Source: JAGWRA01 sp963711505 (GTDB taxonomy: Bacteria; Acidobacteriota; Vicinamibacteria; Vicinamibacterales; CAVVIG01). From it: a DNA stretch of 64,000 bases. The stretch's first letter is position 1. Each line of letters starts with the position of its first letter. Under the pieces are notes generated by a model. It did no database searches, had not been told where the DNA came from, and saw only the letters and a program-made list of their open reading frames with translations. The stretch is from the NCBI GenBank assembly GCA_963711505.1, contig CAVQEJ010000001.1, positions 1,106,492 to 1,170,491 of the forward strand, given 5' to 3'. The position numbers and the translations under genes are program-made. Positions 9,798 to 18,512 of the stretch are shown one piece after another.

Positions 9798-9971
9798 CGC
9801 GGAGGGGCCCCGGCGCCATTGAACCAATGCTCCAGTCCCCGCCCTTCGTGCCGATTGTTCTCAAGAAGAGCTGGATGCTGGCAGCCTGTGTCGTGTATAA
9901 GGGTTCTCCAAATCCGCTGAGTGTCGCCCCCTCGCGGGCTGGGCCGCCACGTGGACGAGAGGGATACTCGC

Positions 9972-11229
9972 ATGCATCCGTCGCCATTCGTTCGACGTGT
10001 CGCCGCCGTCGCCGGCGCGCTCGCCATCGCCTGGACCGCGTCGGCCGTCTGCGCGCGGGCCGCCGACCGCGAGGTGCTGGTCGCGCAGCACCTGGTCAAC
10101 TCGACGCCGTCGAACGATCGCGTCGCGCACGAGCTGCAGGGGGCGATCCTGGACGACCTGTACGCGTCGGGCCTCTCGAAAGGCGTGCTCTGCTACGACG
10201 TGATCAGCCGCGGCGATATCGGAGCGCTCCTGACGCTGGAGGAGCGGCGCGAGCTGCTCGGTGACGACTCGAACGCGGACACGACGTTCCAGAACCTGCA
10301 GCGGGTCGTGTCGGCGCCGTACCTCGCGACGCTGGCGATCAACCGGATCAACGACCGTTACATCGATCATCGGCACCGTGCTCGACGTCGACGCGAGCCG
10401 CGCGTTCGCCCGTGCCGAGCGCGACGCCACTCGCGAGGAGGATCTCGCCACGCTGATTCCGCAGATCGGCGAGGAGCTCGGCCGCAAGCTCCCGTGCTAC
10501 GTCCAGGTCGTCGGCAAGCGGCGAGATCGACCTGAGCAGGATCACGCAGGCGACGAGCGGCCGCCTCGGGTTCGACATGACGCTCTTCCAGGCCCTCGCG
10601 CCCATGGCTCTGGGTGGCGAGCCGACGTTCACCGGGGTCGTCACCGAGTCCGGACACGATTACGTTCCGGGCCGAGATCGCGACCGACAAGACGACGATG
10701 AGCGGCAAGGCGAGCTGGAAGGTCGCGATCTCCGCGCCCAGGCGTCACCATGGCGTCGAAGGAAGCCGACGGCGTCATCACGCGTGCCCCCTACACCCTG
10801 TCGTTCGACGAGGATTTCTCGGGCCCGTACGACGAGGGGACACGGACAGCGAAGTTCGACGAGGAGCTGTCCGATCGCGCGCCGGAGAGCAACGGGCCGG
10901 GGACCGCGGACGTCACGCTGAAGGATCGGCTCGCCGCGTTCGGCGACCTGGCCAACGGGCTCAGCGCGATGGTGCAGGCCCTCACCGGTACCGATCCATC
11001 GGCGCAGGCCAGGCAGCAGCAGGCCGCCGAAGACCCGAACATGCAGCTCTCGCCCGATCTGCACCATGCGGTGGTGACGCTGCCGGACCCGAAGCATCAG
11101 GATTCGGCCTATTTCAGGCTGGCCTTCCCCGTGAACCTGAAGAAGCAGGACGACACGCATGTGACCGGCACCGACGAGATCGGGACGTTCGATTACGTCG
11201 TGCGGGTGACGGCCAGACCTCCGCAGTGA
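9972..11229 (+). CDS. Secreted protein of unknown function (several frame breaks)
   Basis: From ATG 9972 the protein begins with a clear Sec signal peptide (HPSPFVRRVAAVAGALAIAW..ASAVCARAAD). The mature part, about 390 residues, is hydrophilic and I recognise no domain in it. The protein reading requires single-base shifts near 10362, 10520, 10655 and 10740. Each time the same style of soluble, charged sequence resumes in another frame, ending in YFRLAFPVNLKKQDDTHVTG..FDYVVRVTARPPQ. A GAGAGGG ribosome site precedes the start. It may form a unit with the following secreted gene (11542), but the 312-bp gap contains a hairpin. No function is proposed. Confidence 0.55.
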
Positions 11230-11541
11230 TGCGCGCGGGCCCGTCCCGCCCGCGCCTCCCGCCCGGTTCCCGCCGGAATCGTCATGGCGATGACGATTCA
11301 GTCATGCGTCAGAACGCGCCACACCCGAAGAGCCCGGAAGCGGCGAACGGTGCGCGGCCCCCCGGTCGGGCCGCATCCTTGCTTCACGCACGAACACGCC
11401 CGGAGCATCGGCACGGATGGCGTCCGGCTGGCTTCGCGGTGGAGGTACAATCTCGAGCCGTGCCCTCGGCTGGGCCGCGCCGGCATGCCACCGGCGTCAG
11501 CCCGCCGGTCCGGTGTACGGGGCGATGGAGGATGGAACGCG
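11230..11541. other. Intergenic region with a terminator-like hairpin
   Basis: GCGCGGGC (11233-11240) pairs with GCCCGCGC (11248-11255) just after a stop codon, plausibly terminating the upstream gene. A second small palindrome (CGTCATGGCGATGACG) follows near 11280. TACAAT at 11446-11451 could be a -10 element, but no convincing -35 is seen. No gene is evident. Confidence 0.4.
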
Positions 11542-12562
11542 ATGAACGCGATGAAGAAGATGCGATGGTCGACGATCGTGCTCGCCGCGGTGACTGATCG
11601 CGCCGGCCATCGTGCTGCACGCCGACGTGAAGACGAGCGAGAAGACGCAGGTGGCGTTCGGCGGCATGCTCGGCCGCATGGTGAACATGTTCGGCGGCAA
11701 GGCCGCGCGCGAGGGCGTCGAGACGGCGGTCGCCCTCAAGGGCGACCGGAAGCTGAGCCGGACGGGCGACACCGGGCAGATCGTCGACCTCGGCCAGGAG
11801 AAGGTCTACGACCTCGACTTCCGCCACAGGACCTACAAGGTGACCACCTTCGCCGAGCTGCGCCAGCAGATGGAGGAGGCGCGGAAGCGCGCCGAGCAGG
11901 ACGCGGCGAAGGAGAACAAGCAGGAGCAGAAGCCCGCGAAGGAATACGAGACCGACTTCGACGCGAAGGAGACCGGGCAGCACAAGACGATCAACGGCTT
12001 CGAGTGCCGCGAGGTCATCGCCACGGTGACGGTGCGCGAGAAGGGGAAGACGCTCGAAGCGGGCGGCGGCATGGTGCTCACCGACGACATGTGGCTGACG
12101 CCGACCGTGCCGGCGATGAAGGAAGTGGCCGACTTCAACGTCCGGTACTACAGGCAGCTCGCCGGGCCGCACGCGGTCGGCGTGTCGTCCCAGCAGATGG
12201 CGATGGCGGCCGGCATGTTCCCCGGGCATCGCCGAAGCCTTCAACGAGCTCAACGCCGAGCACGTCCGGATCGACGGCACGCCGATCGTCAGCGACATCA
12301 AGGTCGAGTCGGTGAAGAGCCCCGAGCAGATGGCCCAGGAGCAGAAGAGCAGGACGACGACGCCTCGTCGGGCGGCGGCCGGTTCGGCGGCATGTTCGGC
12401 GGCCTGGCGAAGAAGCTCGAGAAGAAGGCCGAGGGCGGCGACAAGAACGGCAATCAGCCGCGGACGACCGCCATGACGACGCATAACGAGGTGCTGAGCG
12501 TGTCGACCTCGGTCGGCGCCGACGATGTCGCGATTCCGGCGGGGTTCAAGGAGAAGCACTGA
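11542..12562 (+). CDS. Secreted protein of unknown function, charged linker (frame breaks)
   Basis: It starts at ATG 11542 after GGAGGATGGAACGCG, with a short signal peptide (MNAMKKMRWSTIVLAAV then, after a single-base shift near 11597, APAIVLHADVKTSEKTQVAFGG). The soluble body contains FGGMLGRMVNMFGGKAAREG, a beta-rich section, and a very charged helical linker (EEARKRAEQDAAKENKQEQKP) around residues 100-130. Further shifts near 12225 and 12345 are needed to reach the C-terminus (GLAKKLEKKAEGGDKNG..NEVLSVSTSVGADDVAIPAGFKEKH). The ending resembles DUF4412-like periplasmic proteins in style only, and I do not assign a family. Its function is unknown. Confidence 0.55.
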
Positions 12563-12591
12563 GGGGGAAGGACGTAGGCGGTTCGGGCTAT

Positions 12592-12680
12592 CGGGCTACG
12601 CGGATGCGGATTCGGTCTGGTGATCGGGCGCGTAGCCCGTGAGCCCGTAGCCCGCAGCCTGTAGCCTGTAGCCCATAGCC
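12592..12680. repeat. GTAGCCC-type heptamer repeats with hairpin
   Basis: CGGGCTACGCG (12592-12602) and CGCGTAGCCCG (12639-12649) form an 11-bp inverted repeat. A run of imperfect GTAGCCC/GTAGCCT heptamers follows up to about 12680, between two same-strand genes. Confidence 0.6.
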
Positions 12681-12700
12681 TATGCCCGCTGTCTTCAGCG

Positions 12701-13246
12701 ATGCCCCCTCCCTCCTGGTCTTCCCTCCGTCTCCGCGATCGCATCCGCCCGGGCGTCCGCGTTCTCTTCGTCGGGATCAATCCCGGTGTCCGGTCGGCCG
12801 AGACCGGGCATCACTTCGCCGGCTACTCCAACCGCTTCTGGAAGCTGCTGTCGGACGCGAAGCTCGTGCCCGAACCGATCGGGTGCGAGGACGATGCGCG
12901 GCTGCCGGAGTGGGGATACGGGATCACCAACCTCGTGGCGAGGCCGACGCCTGGCATCAGCAATCTCACGAAGGTCGACTACCAGCGCGGGCGGGCGGCA
13001 CTCGTCCGGAAGATCCGGAAGTACCGGCCGGAGGTCGTGGCGCTCGTCGGTGTGACGCTGTTCCGCGGGCTGTTCCCCGAGGCGAGCCGCGGGGCTGCGA
13101 TTCCGCCCGGCCCGCGCCCCGAGCGGCTCGGCGACGTCCCGGTGTTCGTTCTGCCGAACCCGAGCGGACGCAATGCGAATTTCAGCTACGACGAGATGCT
13201 GCGGGCGTTCCGGAAGCTGAAGCGATTTGCTCCCGGCCGGTCGTAG
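12701..13246 (+). CDS. mug: G/U mismatch-specific uracil-DNA glycosylase (Mug/TDG family)
   Basis: This 181-residue cytosolic protein has the length and motifs of bacterial Mug. The active-site loop is VGINPGVRSAETGHHFAGYSNRFW, with Asn27 of GINPG as the expected catalytic residue. The second DNA-binding motif is LPNPSGRNANFSYDEM near residue 153. Mug excises uracil and alkylated cytosines opposite guanine. The frame is intact. ATG 12701 is used because the conserved core follows directly; an overlapping frame at 12682 gives no family match. It ends at a copy of the intergenic hairpin/composite repeat. Confidence 0.93.
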   Translation: MPPPSWSSLRLRDRIRPGVRVLFVGINPGVRSAETGHHFAGYSNRFWKLLSDAKLVPEPIGCEDDARLPEWGYGITNLVARPTPGISNLTKVDYQRGRAALVRKIRKYRPEVVALVGVTLFRGLFPEASRGAAIPPGPRPERLGDVPVFVLPNPSGRNANFSYDEMLRAFRKLKRFAPGRS

Positions 13247-13249
13247 CAG

Positions 13250-13450
13250 CCGAGCTTCCGCTCCGCTGACAGGTGCGAGCCTCTGGCGGGTCTACTGCCG
13301 GGCAACAGCCCACGGGTGCTCGGGCCTCGAACCGCGATCCGGGTGGGGCGCCTGTCGCGCGACCGGGGTCCGTGCTCGGCGCCAGAGCGTGCGCACGGGT
13401 GGGGCGCCTGCGCGCGGCCGGGCCCCGTTCGGCGCCACCCGCGTGGCGCT
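13250..13450. repeat. Composite intergenic repeat (families A and C), degenerate copy
   Basis: It opens with a degenerate hairpin core (CCGAGCTTCCGCTCCG, 13250-13265). It continues with the TCTGGCGGGT, ACAGCCCACGGGTGCTCGGG, TGGGGCGCCTG and GTTCGGCGCCACCCGCG blocks shared with 20390-21310 and 23346-23672. No gene is evident. Confidence 0.7.
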
Positions 13451-13457
13451 CAGGTCC

Positions 13458-14718
13458 TCAAGCCCGACCGCATGCCGCCCATAGCCCTACCGCCCATCCC
13501 TGCTCGATCGCCTCCCTCACCAGCCCTGCCGCCTCCGCGGCGTCGGCCACCGTCAGCAGCCGGCACTCGAGCTGCCCGACGAAGTTGGCGAATGCACGGG
13601 CGCCGTCGGCATCGAGGGTGGTCACGCGGTCGCGATCCTCGTTCAGCAGCGCCTGCAGCGCCACCGCCCGCGAGAGCGGCGCACTGCGCGTGGGGCCATC
13701 GAGCGCGATGTCCGGGACGATGAGCGCGCGCAGGTGGAGATCGGTGGCGGGATCATCGCGGCGCGCGAGGCGGACCGGGTCGCGGCGGAAGAGCAGCGGC
13801 CTCGCGCATACGCACGTCGAAGCCTGCGTGCGCGAGCATTCCGCTCAGCCCGGTCCGCTCGTCGATCGGGGCGTCGAGCAGCAGCGCGCTGCCGCCGCCG
13901 AGGCCGACCACGGTGGCGCGCAGGGCGATCAGGCCGCCCAGCCACTCGTACGCCCCGGCCATGATCTCCTGGTGCACGGCCGCTGCGATCTGCCACGCCG
14001 GCACCGGCCCGGCCACCACGATGCCGTCGCGGCGCACCTCGTAACCGTGGCGCGCGGCGGTCACTTCCAGCGCGGCATCGTACTCCGCGTCGTTCGGTGA
14101 CTCGAAGTGGGCGAGCGTCGCGTGCAGCGCCGCCTCCTGCAGATCGCCGGGCGCGTGCAGGCAGACCCGCCAGCCGAGATGGCGGTAGATCCGTTCGTGC
14201 CGGTTCCACGCCCACCGCCGGTACGGGTGGCCGGATGGCGGGCCTGGACGCGCCGGGGCCGGCGGAGGGGCGGCCGTGCCCGTGCGCATCAGTCCCTGCG
14301 CCAGCCAGTCGGCCGCCATGGTCCAGGCATCCTGCTCGACCGCCTCGCGGCTGCCGGGGAAGACCTCGCCGAGCTCGGCGGCGACCTCCGGCAGCGCGGT
14401 CCCCTCGGCGCACCGGAGCCAGATGAACGACGCGGTCGGATTCAGGGTGTAGAGCTGCCGCGTTCTCTCGCTGTAGAGCACGAGGCTGTCGTCGAGGAAC
14501 GCGTGTGTCGTGTCGTGCGGCACGATCACCGGATGGACGCCGGCCTCCGCAGCCGCCGCGCGGGCCAGGCGGACGTCGGCCGGCCGGCGTGCCGGGAACA
14601 GGGCCAGCAGGGCCGGGTCGGCGGTCGGCAGCAGCGTGGTGAATCCGTCGGATCCGCCGGGCGCGTTCCCGTCCAGGGCACCGATGCGCGCGAGCGTGTC
14701 TCTCAGCAGCGTCGTCAT
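13458..14718 (-). CDS. PqqD-like / HPr-kinase-like two-domain protein (frame break near 13800)
   Basis: The protein is about 420 residues. Residues from about 70 carry a PqqD-like section (LDDSLVLYSERTRQLYTLNPTASFIWLRCAEGT..EVAAEL), which in other systems binds a peptide or chaperones a modification enzyme. The C-terminal half resembles HPr kinase-related proteins (GDLQEAALHATL.., VVAGPVPAWQIAAAVHQEIMAG, then VGLGGGSALLLDAP where the P-loop should be). The usual GxxGxGKS/T lysine is absent, so kinase activity is doubtful. A single-base shift near 13800 is needed to continue into LLFRRDPVRLARRDDPATDLHL. ATG 14718 overlaps the stop of the upstream ATP-grasp gene (ATGA), indicating translational coupling. 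It probably acts with that protein. Confidence 0.65.
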
Positions 14719-15675
14719 CAACGGGCCGGCGGGCAGGCCGTCGGCGCCTGCCGGCGACTGCGGGGGGCGGGCCACGGCGCGCAGTCGAGCAGCCACGGCT
14801 TCAGCGATCGATCGACGAGGACGTCGCACTCGAGCAGCATGAAGCTGTCGGACGCCGGGGCGGCGCCGGAGCCGCTGTCGCGGCTGTCGCCGAGCATCGC
14901 GTCGCGCGCCGCGGCCACGGTCGCGGCGAACATCCACTCGAGGCCGGTCCAGAGGCGGTCGGCATCGAGCCGCTCGCGCCGCAGCCGTTCGCGATAGCGC
15001 GTCAGGTCCATCTCCGGCGCCTCGCTCGTCGTCCGGTACCGCCCGGGCGCCGCGGCGAGGTCCGTGCCGTCGCCGTATGGCTCGGCGGCCAGCATCACGC
15101 GTCCCTCCCGGTGCAGGCAGAGGCGGAGCGGGTCGAGCGAAGCGACGAGGAGGTAGAGACGCAGCGTGTACTTGCACCCGTCCACCAGGTGCGGATCCGC
15201 GACGTACTCCTGCACCAGCCATCGCGGGTCGCGATCGAGGGCGTTCACCGACGTCAGCAGCGTCGACCCCTCACCGAGCGACAATGCCTTCGGCCGGCGG
15301 AATCCATGGCGTGTCCGGCGTGCGGGCCGCGCGCAGCTTCAGGGCGTCCAGCTCGTCGGGCAGGGTGAACGACGCGGGCACGAATCCGGCGTCGGGACCG
15401 CCGAGCAGGCGCACACGTTCGCGAGCGGCGTTGGCCGACGTGCGCAGGCGCGACTTCCAGGCGATGGCGGTCGGATCCGGGACCGGGTTCGCGAGGCGGA
15501 CCGGCGGTGGCGAGCCGGCTTCCGTGCGCGGGACCGTCGGCGCCGTCGTGCCCCAGAAGAGCTGCCAGTCGTCACCCTACGTCGATTGCCAGCCCGCCTC
15601 GTCGAGGAGCCGGCCGAGAGTCCGGACGGCCGGGGCGGGCAGCTGGGGAGCGATCCGGTAGCGACGCACCGACAT
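14718..15675 (-). CDS. Tubulin-tyrosine-ligase-like ATP-grasp protein (in-frame stop and frame break)
   Basis: It reads from ATG 15675 as MSVRRYRIAPQLPAPAVRTLGRLLDEAGW and is about 315 residues long. The core WLVQEYVADPHLVDGCKYTLRLYLLVAS is the hallmark of the TTL family: a P-x-L-x-x-G-x-K-x-x-L-R lid that binds ATP. The terminal SFMLLECDVLVDRSLKPWLLDCA occupies the place of the usual DvLlD..kPwLlEvN metal site, but the Glu-x-Asn is replaced by DCA. TTL relatives ligate amino acids to protein side chains or C-termini. An in-frame TAG lies at 15577-15579 and a one-base shift near 15287, either sequencing error or decay. The ATGA overlap with the PqqD/HprK-like gene and the divergent LicD gene suggest one system. 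Confidence 0.68.
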
Positions 15676-15733
15676 CGGCGTAGTATAGCGGAGCACTGGA
15701 ACGCGCCGACGCGCGTCGTATCACGGATCACGG
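15676..15733. promoter_or_regulatory. Divergent promoter region between ATP-grasp and LicD-like genes
   Basis: Only 58 bp separate the two starts. On the minus strand TATACT (15682-15687) ends six bases before ATG 15675, which would place transcription initiation at or next to the start codon (a leaderless mRNA). No convincing -35 is seen on either strand. Confidence 0.35.
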
Positions 15734-16520
15734 ATGATGGCCGAGAACCGCCCCGACCTGCTTGCGCATGTGCTGGATCGCCTGTCGACCGTCTTCACGC
15801 GGCACGGAGTCTGGCACGCCCTCGCCTACGGCACGTTGCTCGGCGCCGTGCGTAACGGCGACATCATTCCCTGGGACAGTGACATCGATCTCTTCATCCG
15901 GCCGGCCGACATGCGGCGGATCGAAGCGCTGAATCCGCAGCTGGCGACCGACGGCATCGAGCTGCGTCCCGTCACGCTGTCGGCCGCACGCGCTGGCGGT
16001 GAACCCGCTCGGCCTGGCCGGGGGGTCGGGTCCCCGCCTGACCATCCACTACGAGGGACGGGGCGCCGGCGATCTCTACGCGTTCTCGCTGTTCGAGGAC
16101 GGCATCCTGCGCTGGTACGACCTGGAGCAGGAGGTCTACTGGTGTCCGGAGTCGAGCTTCCCGCATTACTTCGTCGAGACGCTCGAGCCGGTGACGCTGC
16201 GCGGCCGCACGTATCCCGGTCTCCGCGCCGCGGCGCAGTGGCTGGCGGGGACCTACGGGCCGGAGTGGCGGACGCCGTTCAAGCCCGGCGATCCGCGTCC
16301 AGCGGAGACCAACGAGTGGGGCTATCGCTTCCGGCCGCGGCTGCACGACGAGGTCGCCTGGTGCGAGACGCAGGGGTGGGACCGGGGGAAGTACCGGGGC
16401 GAGCTCCACTGGCCGCGCGCCGTCGTGGCCGCCGGTCCGGCCGGGTGGGCGCCGCCGGGAGGGAATCCCGACGAGGTCCGCTGGTGGCGCACATTGGTCG
16501 AGCTGCACGAGCACTACTGA
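15734..16520 (+). CDS. LicD/fukutin-type nucleotidyltransferase (frame break near 15990)
   Basis: The protein is about 260 residues. Its N-terminal part has the LicD family signature: a YGTLLGAVRNGDIIPWDSDIDLFI strand-loop whose DxDxD-like acidic residues bind metal. LicD-type proteins transfer phosphocholine or similar phospho-amino-alcohols from CDP carriers to cell-surface glycans; some relatives modify proteins. A single-base shift near 15990 joins the first 85 residues to LAVNPLGLAGGSGPRLTIHYEGRGAGDLYAFSLFEDG and a conserved-looking tail with several Trp/Tyr (RGRTYPGLRAAAQWLAGTYGPEWRTP). It is divergent from the TTL/HprK-like pair and upstream of a Tat-secreted protein. The substrate is unknown. 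Confidence 0.75.
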
Positions 16521-16710
16521 CGAGCTTGCGGCCGGGTCGTGTCGAACTGATACAGAATCTTTCCGGCCGACCTTGATTGGCCTGCACTCTTTGGCTACCC
16601 TTGCTGACCGTCTCCCGGGCGTCTCCGGGTGACGTCACGGTGTCGACGCGTTAGTCCTTCAGTCCGACCGGCGTCGGGCGTCGACTTGTCTTCTTGAGAA
16701 GGAGCGCACG

Positions 16711-17745
16711 ATGGCGTCGGACGAACGCGAGCCGCAGTCTGGTCCTGTGTCCAATTCCGAATCCGAATCCCGCTATTCGCTCGAGCGGCGGAAGTTCCTC
16801 GCCCTGCTCGGAGCGGCGGGCACGTACGCCGCGCCGGTGCTCGCCGGACTCGTCGGCGGGAACCAGTCCGTGCTGGCGCAGACGAGCTCGGCCGCGTCCC
16901 CGAGCATGAGCATGAGCATGAGCTCGAGCACGAGCATGGGCTCGTCGTCCTCCTACGTGCCCCCGCCGCCGCCGCCGCCGCCGATCATCTATGCCAGCGC
17001 GGATGCGTTCCTGCGGCGCGAGTCGGAGAACACGAACGAGGGCTGGAATCCACTGCTGCGCGTCGGCGTCGGGCCGCTGACGCGTGCGGCGGTCCTGTTC
17101 GACCGCACCAGTGTCATGAACGCGCTCCAACCGGGCGCGACGATCACACTGGCGCTGCGGATCGCCTTCAACGGCAACAACTGGGGGCAGCAGGACAACC
17201 GGACGGTGGACGTCTACCCGCTGCTCGAGGACTTCGTCGAGGGCAACGGCCGGCAGTCGGGGATGCCCGGTTTCTCTGCCGTGCGCGGCACCGGCGCCGG
17301 CGTGACCTGGCGGTCACCGGACGATCCGAACGTGTTCGACAACACGCCGCACGGCTCGACGCGCCGCTGGCGCGGCGGCAACCGGGTCGGCACGAAGACG
17401 GCCTCGGGCGTCGTCCATTTGAACCAGGTCGTCGAGCAGGACGTCACGTGGAACGTCACGCAGGACATCCTCGCCGGCTATCCGGTGGTCGGCTGGCTGA
17501 TCAAGGTGACCGACGAAGGGGACGAGGGCGACTGGGACGCCGTTGGCGGCGGTCACGGTCGCGACCGGCACGACGACGACGATGATCGGCGGGACCGCGG
17601 CGACGATCGCGGCGAGCACCGCGCCGCGGTGCCGACCGGCGACGATCGCGGCTACGGCGGGACGGTGTCGTACTACTCGATGCAGGGCGCCGGCAACGTC
17701 GGCAATCCCGGCTACGGCCCGCGCCTGATCGTGACGTACGTCTGA
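16711..17745 (+). CDS. Tat-secreted DNRLRE-domain protein with acidic/basic insert
   Basis: This 344-residue protein starts at ATG 16711 after AGAAGGAGCGCACG. A twin-arginine type signal (RRKFLALLGAAGTYAAPVLAGL) sits behind an unusually long hydrophilic leader of about 25 residues. A low-complexity linker follows: SMSMSMSSSTSMGSSSS, then eight prolines. The mature part is a DNRLRE-type beta-sandwich module (ASADAFLRRESENTNEG.., RAAVLFDRTSV.., YPLLEDFVEG.., WLIKV..), usually found in extracellular carbohydrate- or cell-wall-associated proteins. Near residue 290 is an unusual charged insert, DRHDDDDDRRDRGDDRGEHR, before the final strands. It may be the structural or modified partner of the neighbouring LicD and ATP-grasp proteins; that link is inference from proximity. 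Confidence 0.7.
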   Translation: MASDEREPQSGPVSNSESESRYSLERRKFLALLGAAGTYAAPVLAGLVGGNQSVLAQTSSAASPSMSMSMSSSTSMGSSSSYVPPPPPPPPIIYASADAFLRRESENTNEGWNPLLRVGVGPLTRAAVLFDRTSVMNALQPGATITLALRIAFNGNNWGQQDNRTVDVYPLLEDFVEGNGRQSGMPGFSAVRGTGAGVTWRSPDDPNVFDNTPHGSTRRWRGGNRVGTKTASGVVHLNQVVEQDVTWNVTQDILAGYPVVGWLIKVTDEGDEGDWDAVGGGHGRDRHDDDDDRRDRGDDRGEHRAAVPTGDDRGYGGTVSYYSMQGAGNVGNPGYGPRLIVTYV

Positions 17746-17813
17746 GATCGGCCGTTCGCTGACGACCAGTTGCTGCATTCGACCGGGGAGCCGGGCGTTC
17801 CGTCCGGCTCCTC

Positions 17814-18512
17814 TCATTCCTTCCAGCCGAACACGTTGAAGCGGGACGCGGCGTTCGCGTAGCCGGGGATCGCCTGGTCCTCGACGTGCGTCCGCGCGAG
17901 TCCGCACGCCTGCAGGACGTCCACCAGCCAGGTCTTGTCGTAGTAGAGGTGATCGAGGCCGCGATATTTTTCCTCGGTACGCGGCCTCCCCGAGCGTGCC
18001 GCGGCGGATGGCGAGCGCCTGTTCCTGTCGCGCGAGATCGGGCACGTCCAGGATGGCGACGGCACGCGTGGCTTTCGCCGTCATCCGTTCGAGCACCGTG
18101 CGTGCGTAGTCGAGCGATGGGAAGTAGAGGAAGACGCCGCACGACAGGACGACGTCATACGGCTCGGCGGGATCGATCGCGGTCGCCTCGCCGACGGTGA
18201 ACCGTCCCGCGGCATCGCCTGCGCGGCGTAGGAGACCAGCGCCGCCGACTGGTCGAGTCCCGCGACCGTGCAGCCGGACTCGTAGAGCGGATAGAGGAAC
18301 GCGCCGGCGCCGCAGCCGACTTCGAAGACGCGCGTGCCGGCGCGGAGGTCGAGCGTGCAGGCCACGTGGTCCACGAACGCGCGCCAGGCCGTTTCCGTGA
18401 CGCTGCCGAATCCGGTGTCCAGGCCGTCGGCCGCCATCAGCTGCGCCAGCGTCGAGCCGTGGGACGGATCGAGGCGGCGGCGATCCCAGATCTCGCGCCA
18501 CGTCGGGCTCAT
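17814..18512 (-). CDS. SAM-dependent methyltransferase (two frame breaks)
   Basis: The protein is about 233 residues with a class I methyltransferase fold: motif I is VFEVGCGAGAFLYPLYESG, motif II acidic end AGLDQS, and a post-I region DVVLSCGVFLYFPSLDYARTVLERM. It starts at ATG 18512, which overlaps the stop of the upstream nucleotidyltransferase-PLP gene by ATGA, so the two are coupled. Single-base shifts lie near 18213 and 17985. The C-terminus (GLDHLYYDKTWLVDVLQACGLARTHVEDQAIPGYANAASRFNVFG) resembles small-molecule methyltransferases rather than rRNA enzymes. In this operon a plausible job is N- or O-methylation of an activated amino-alcohol; this is inference. Confidence 0.8.
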
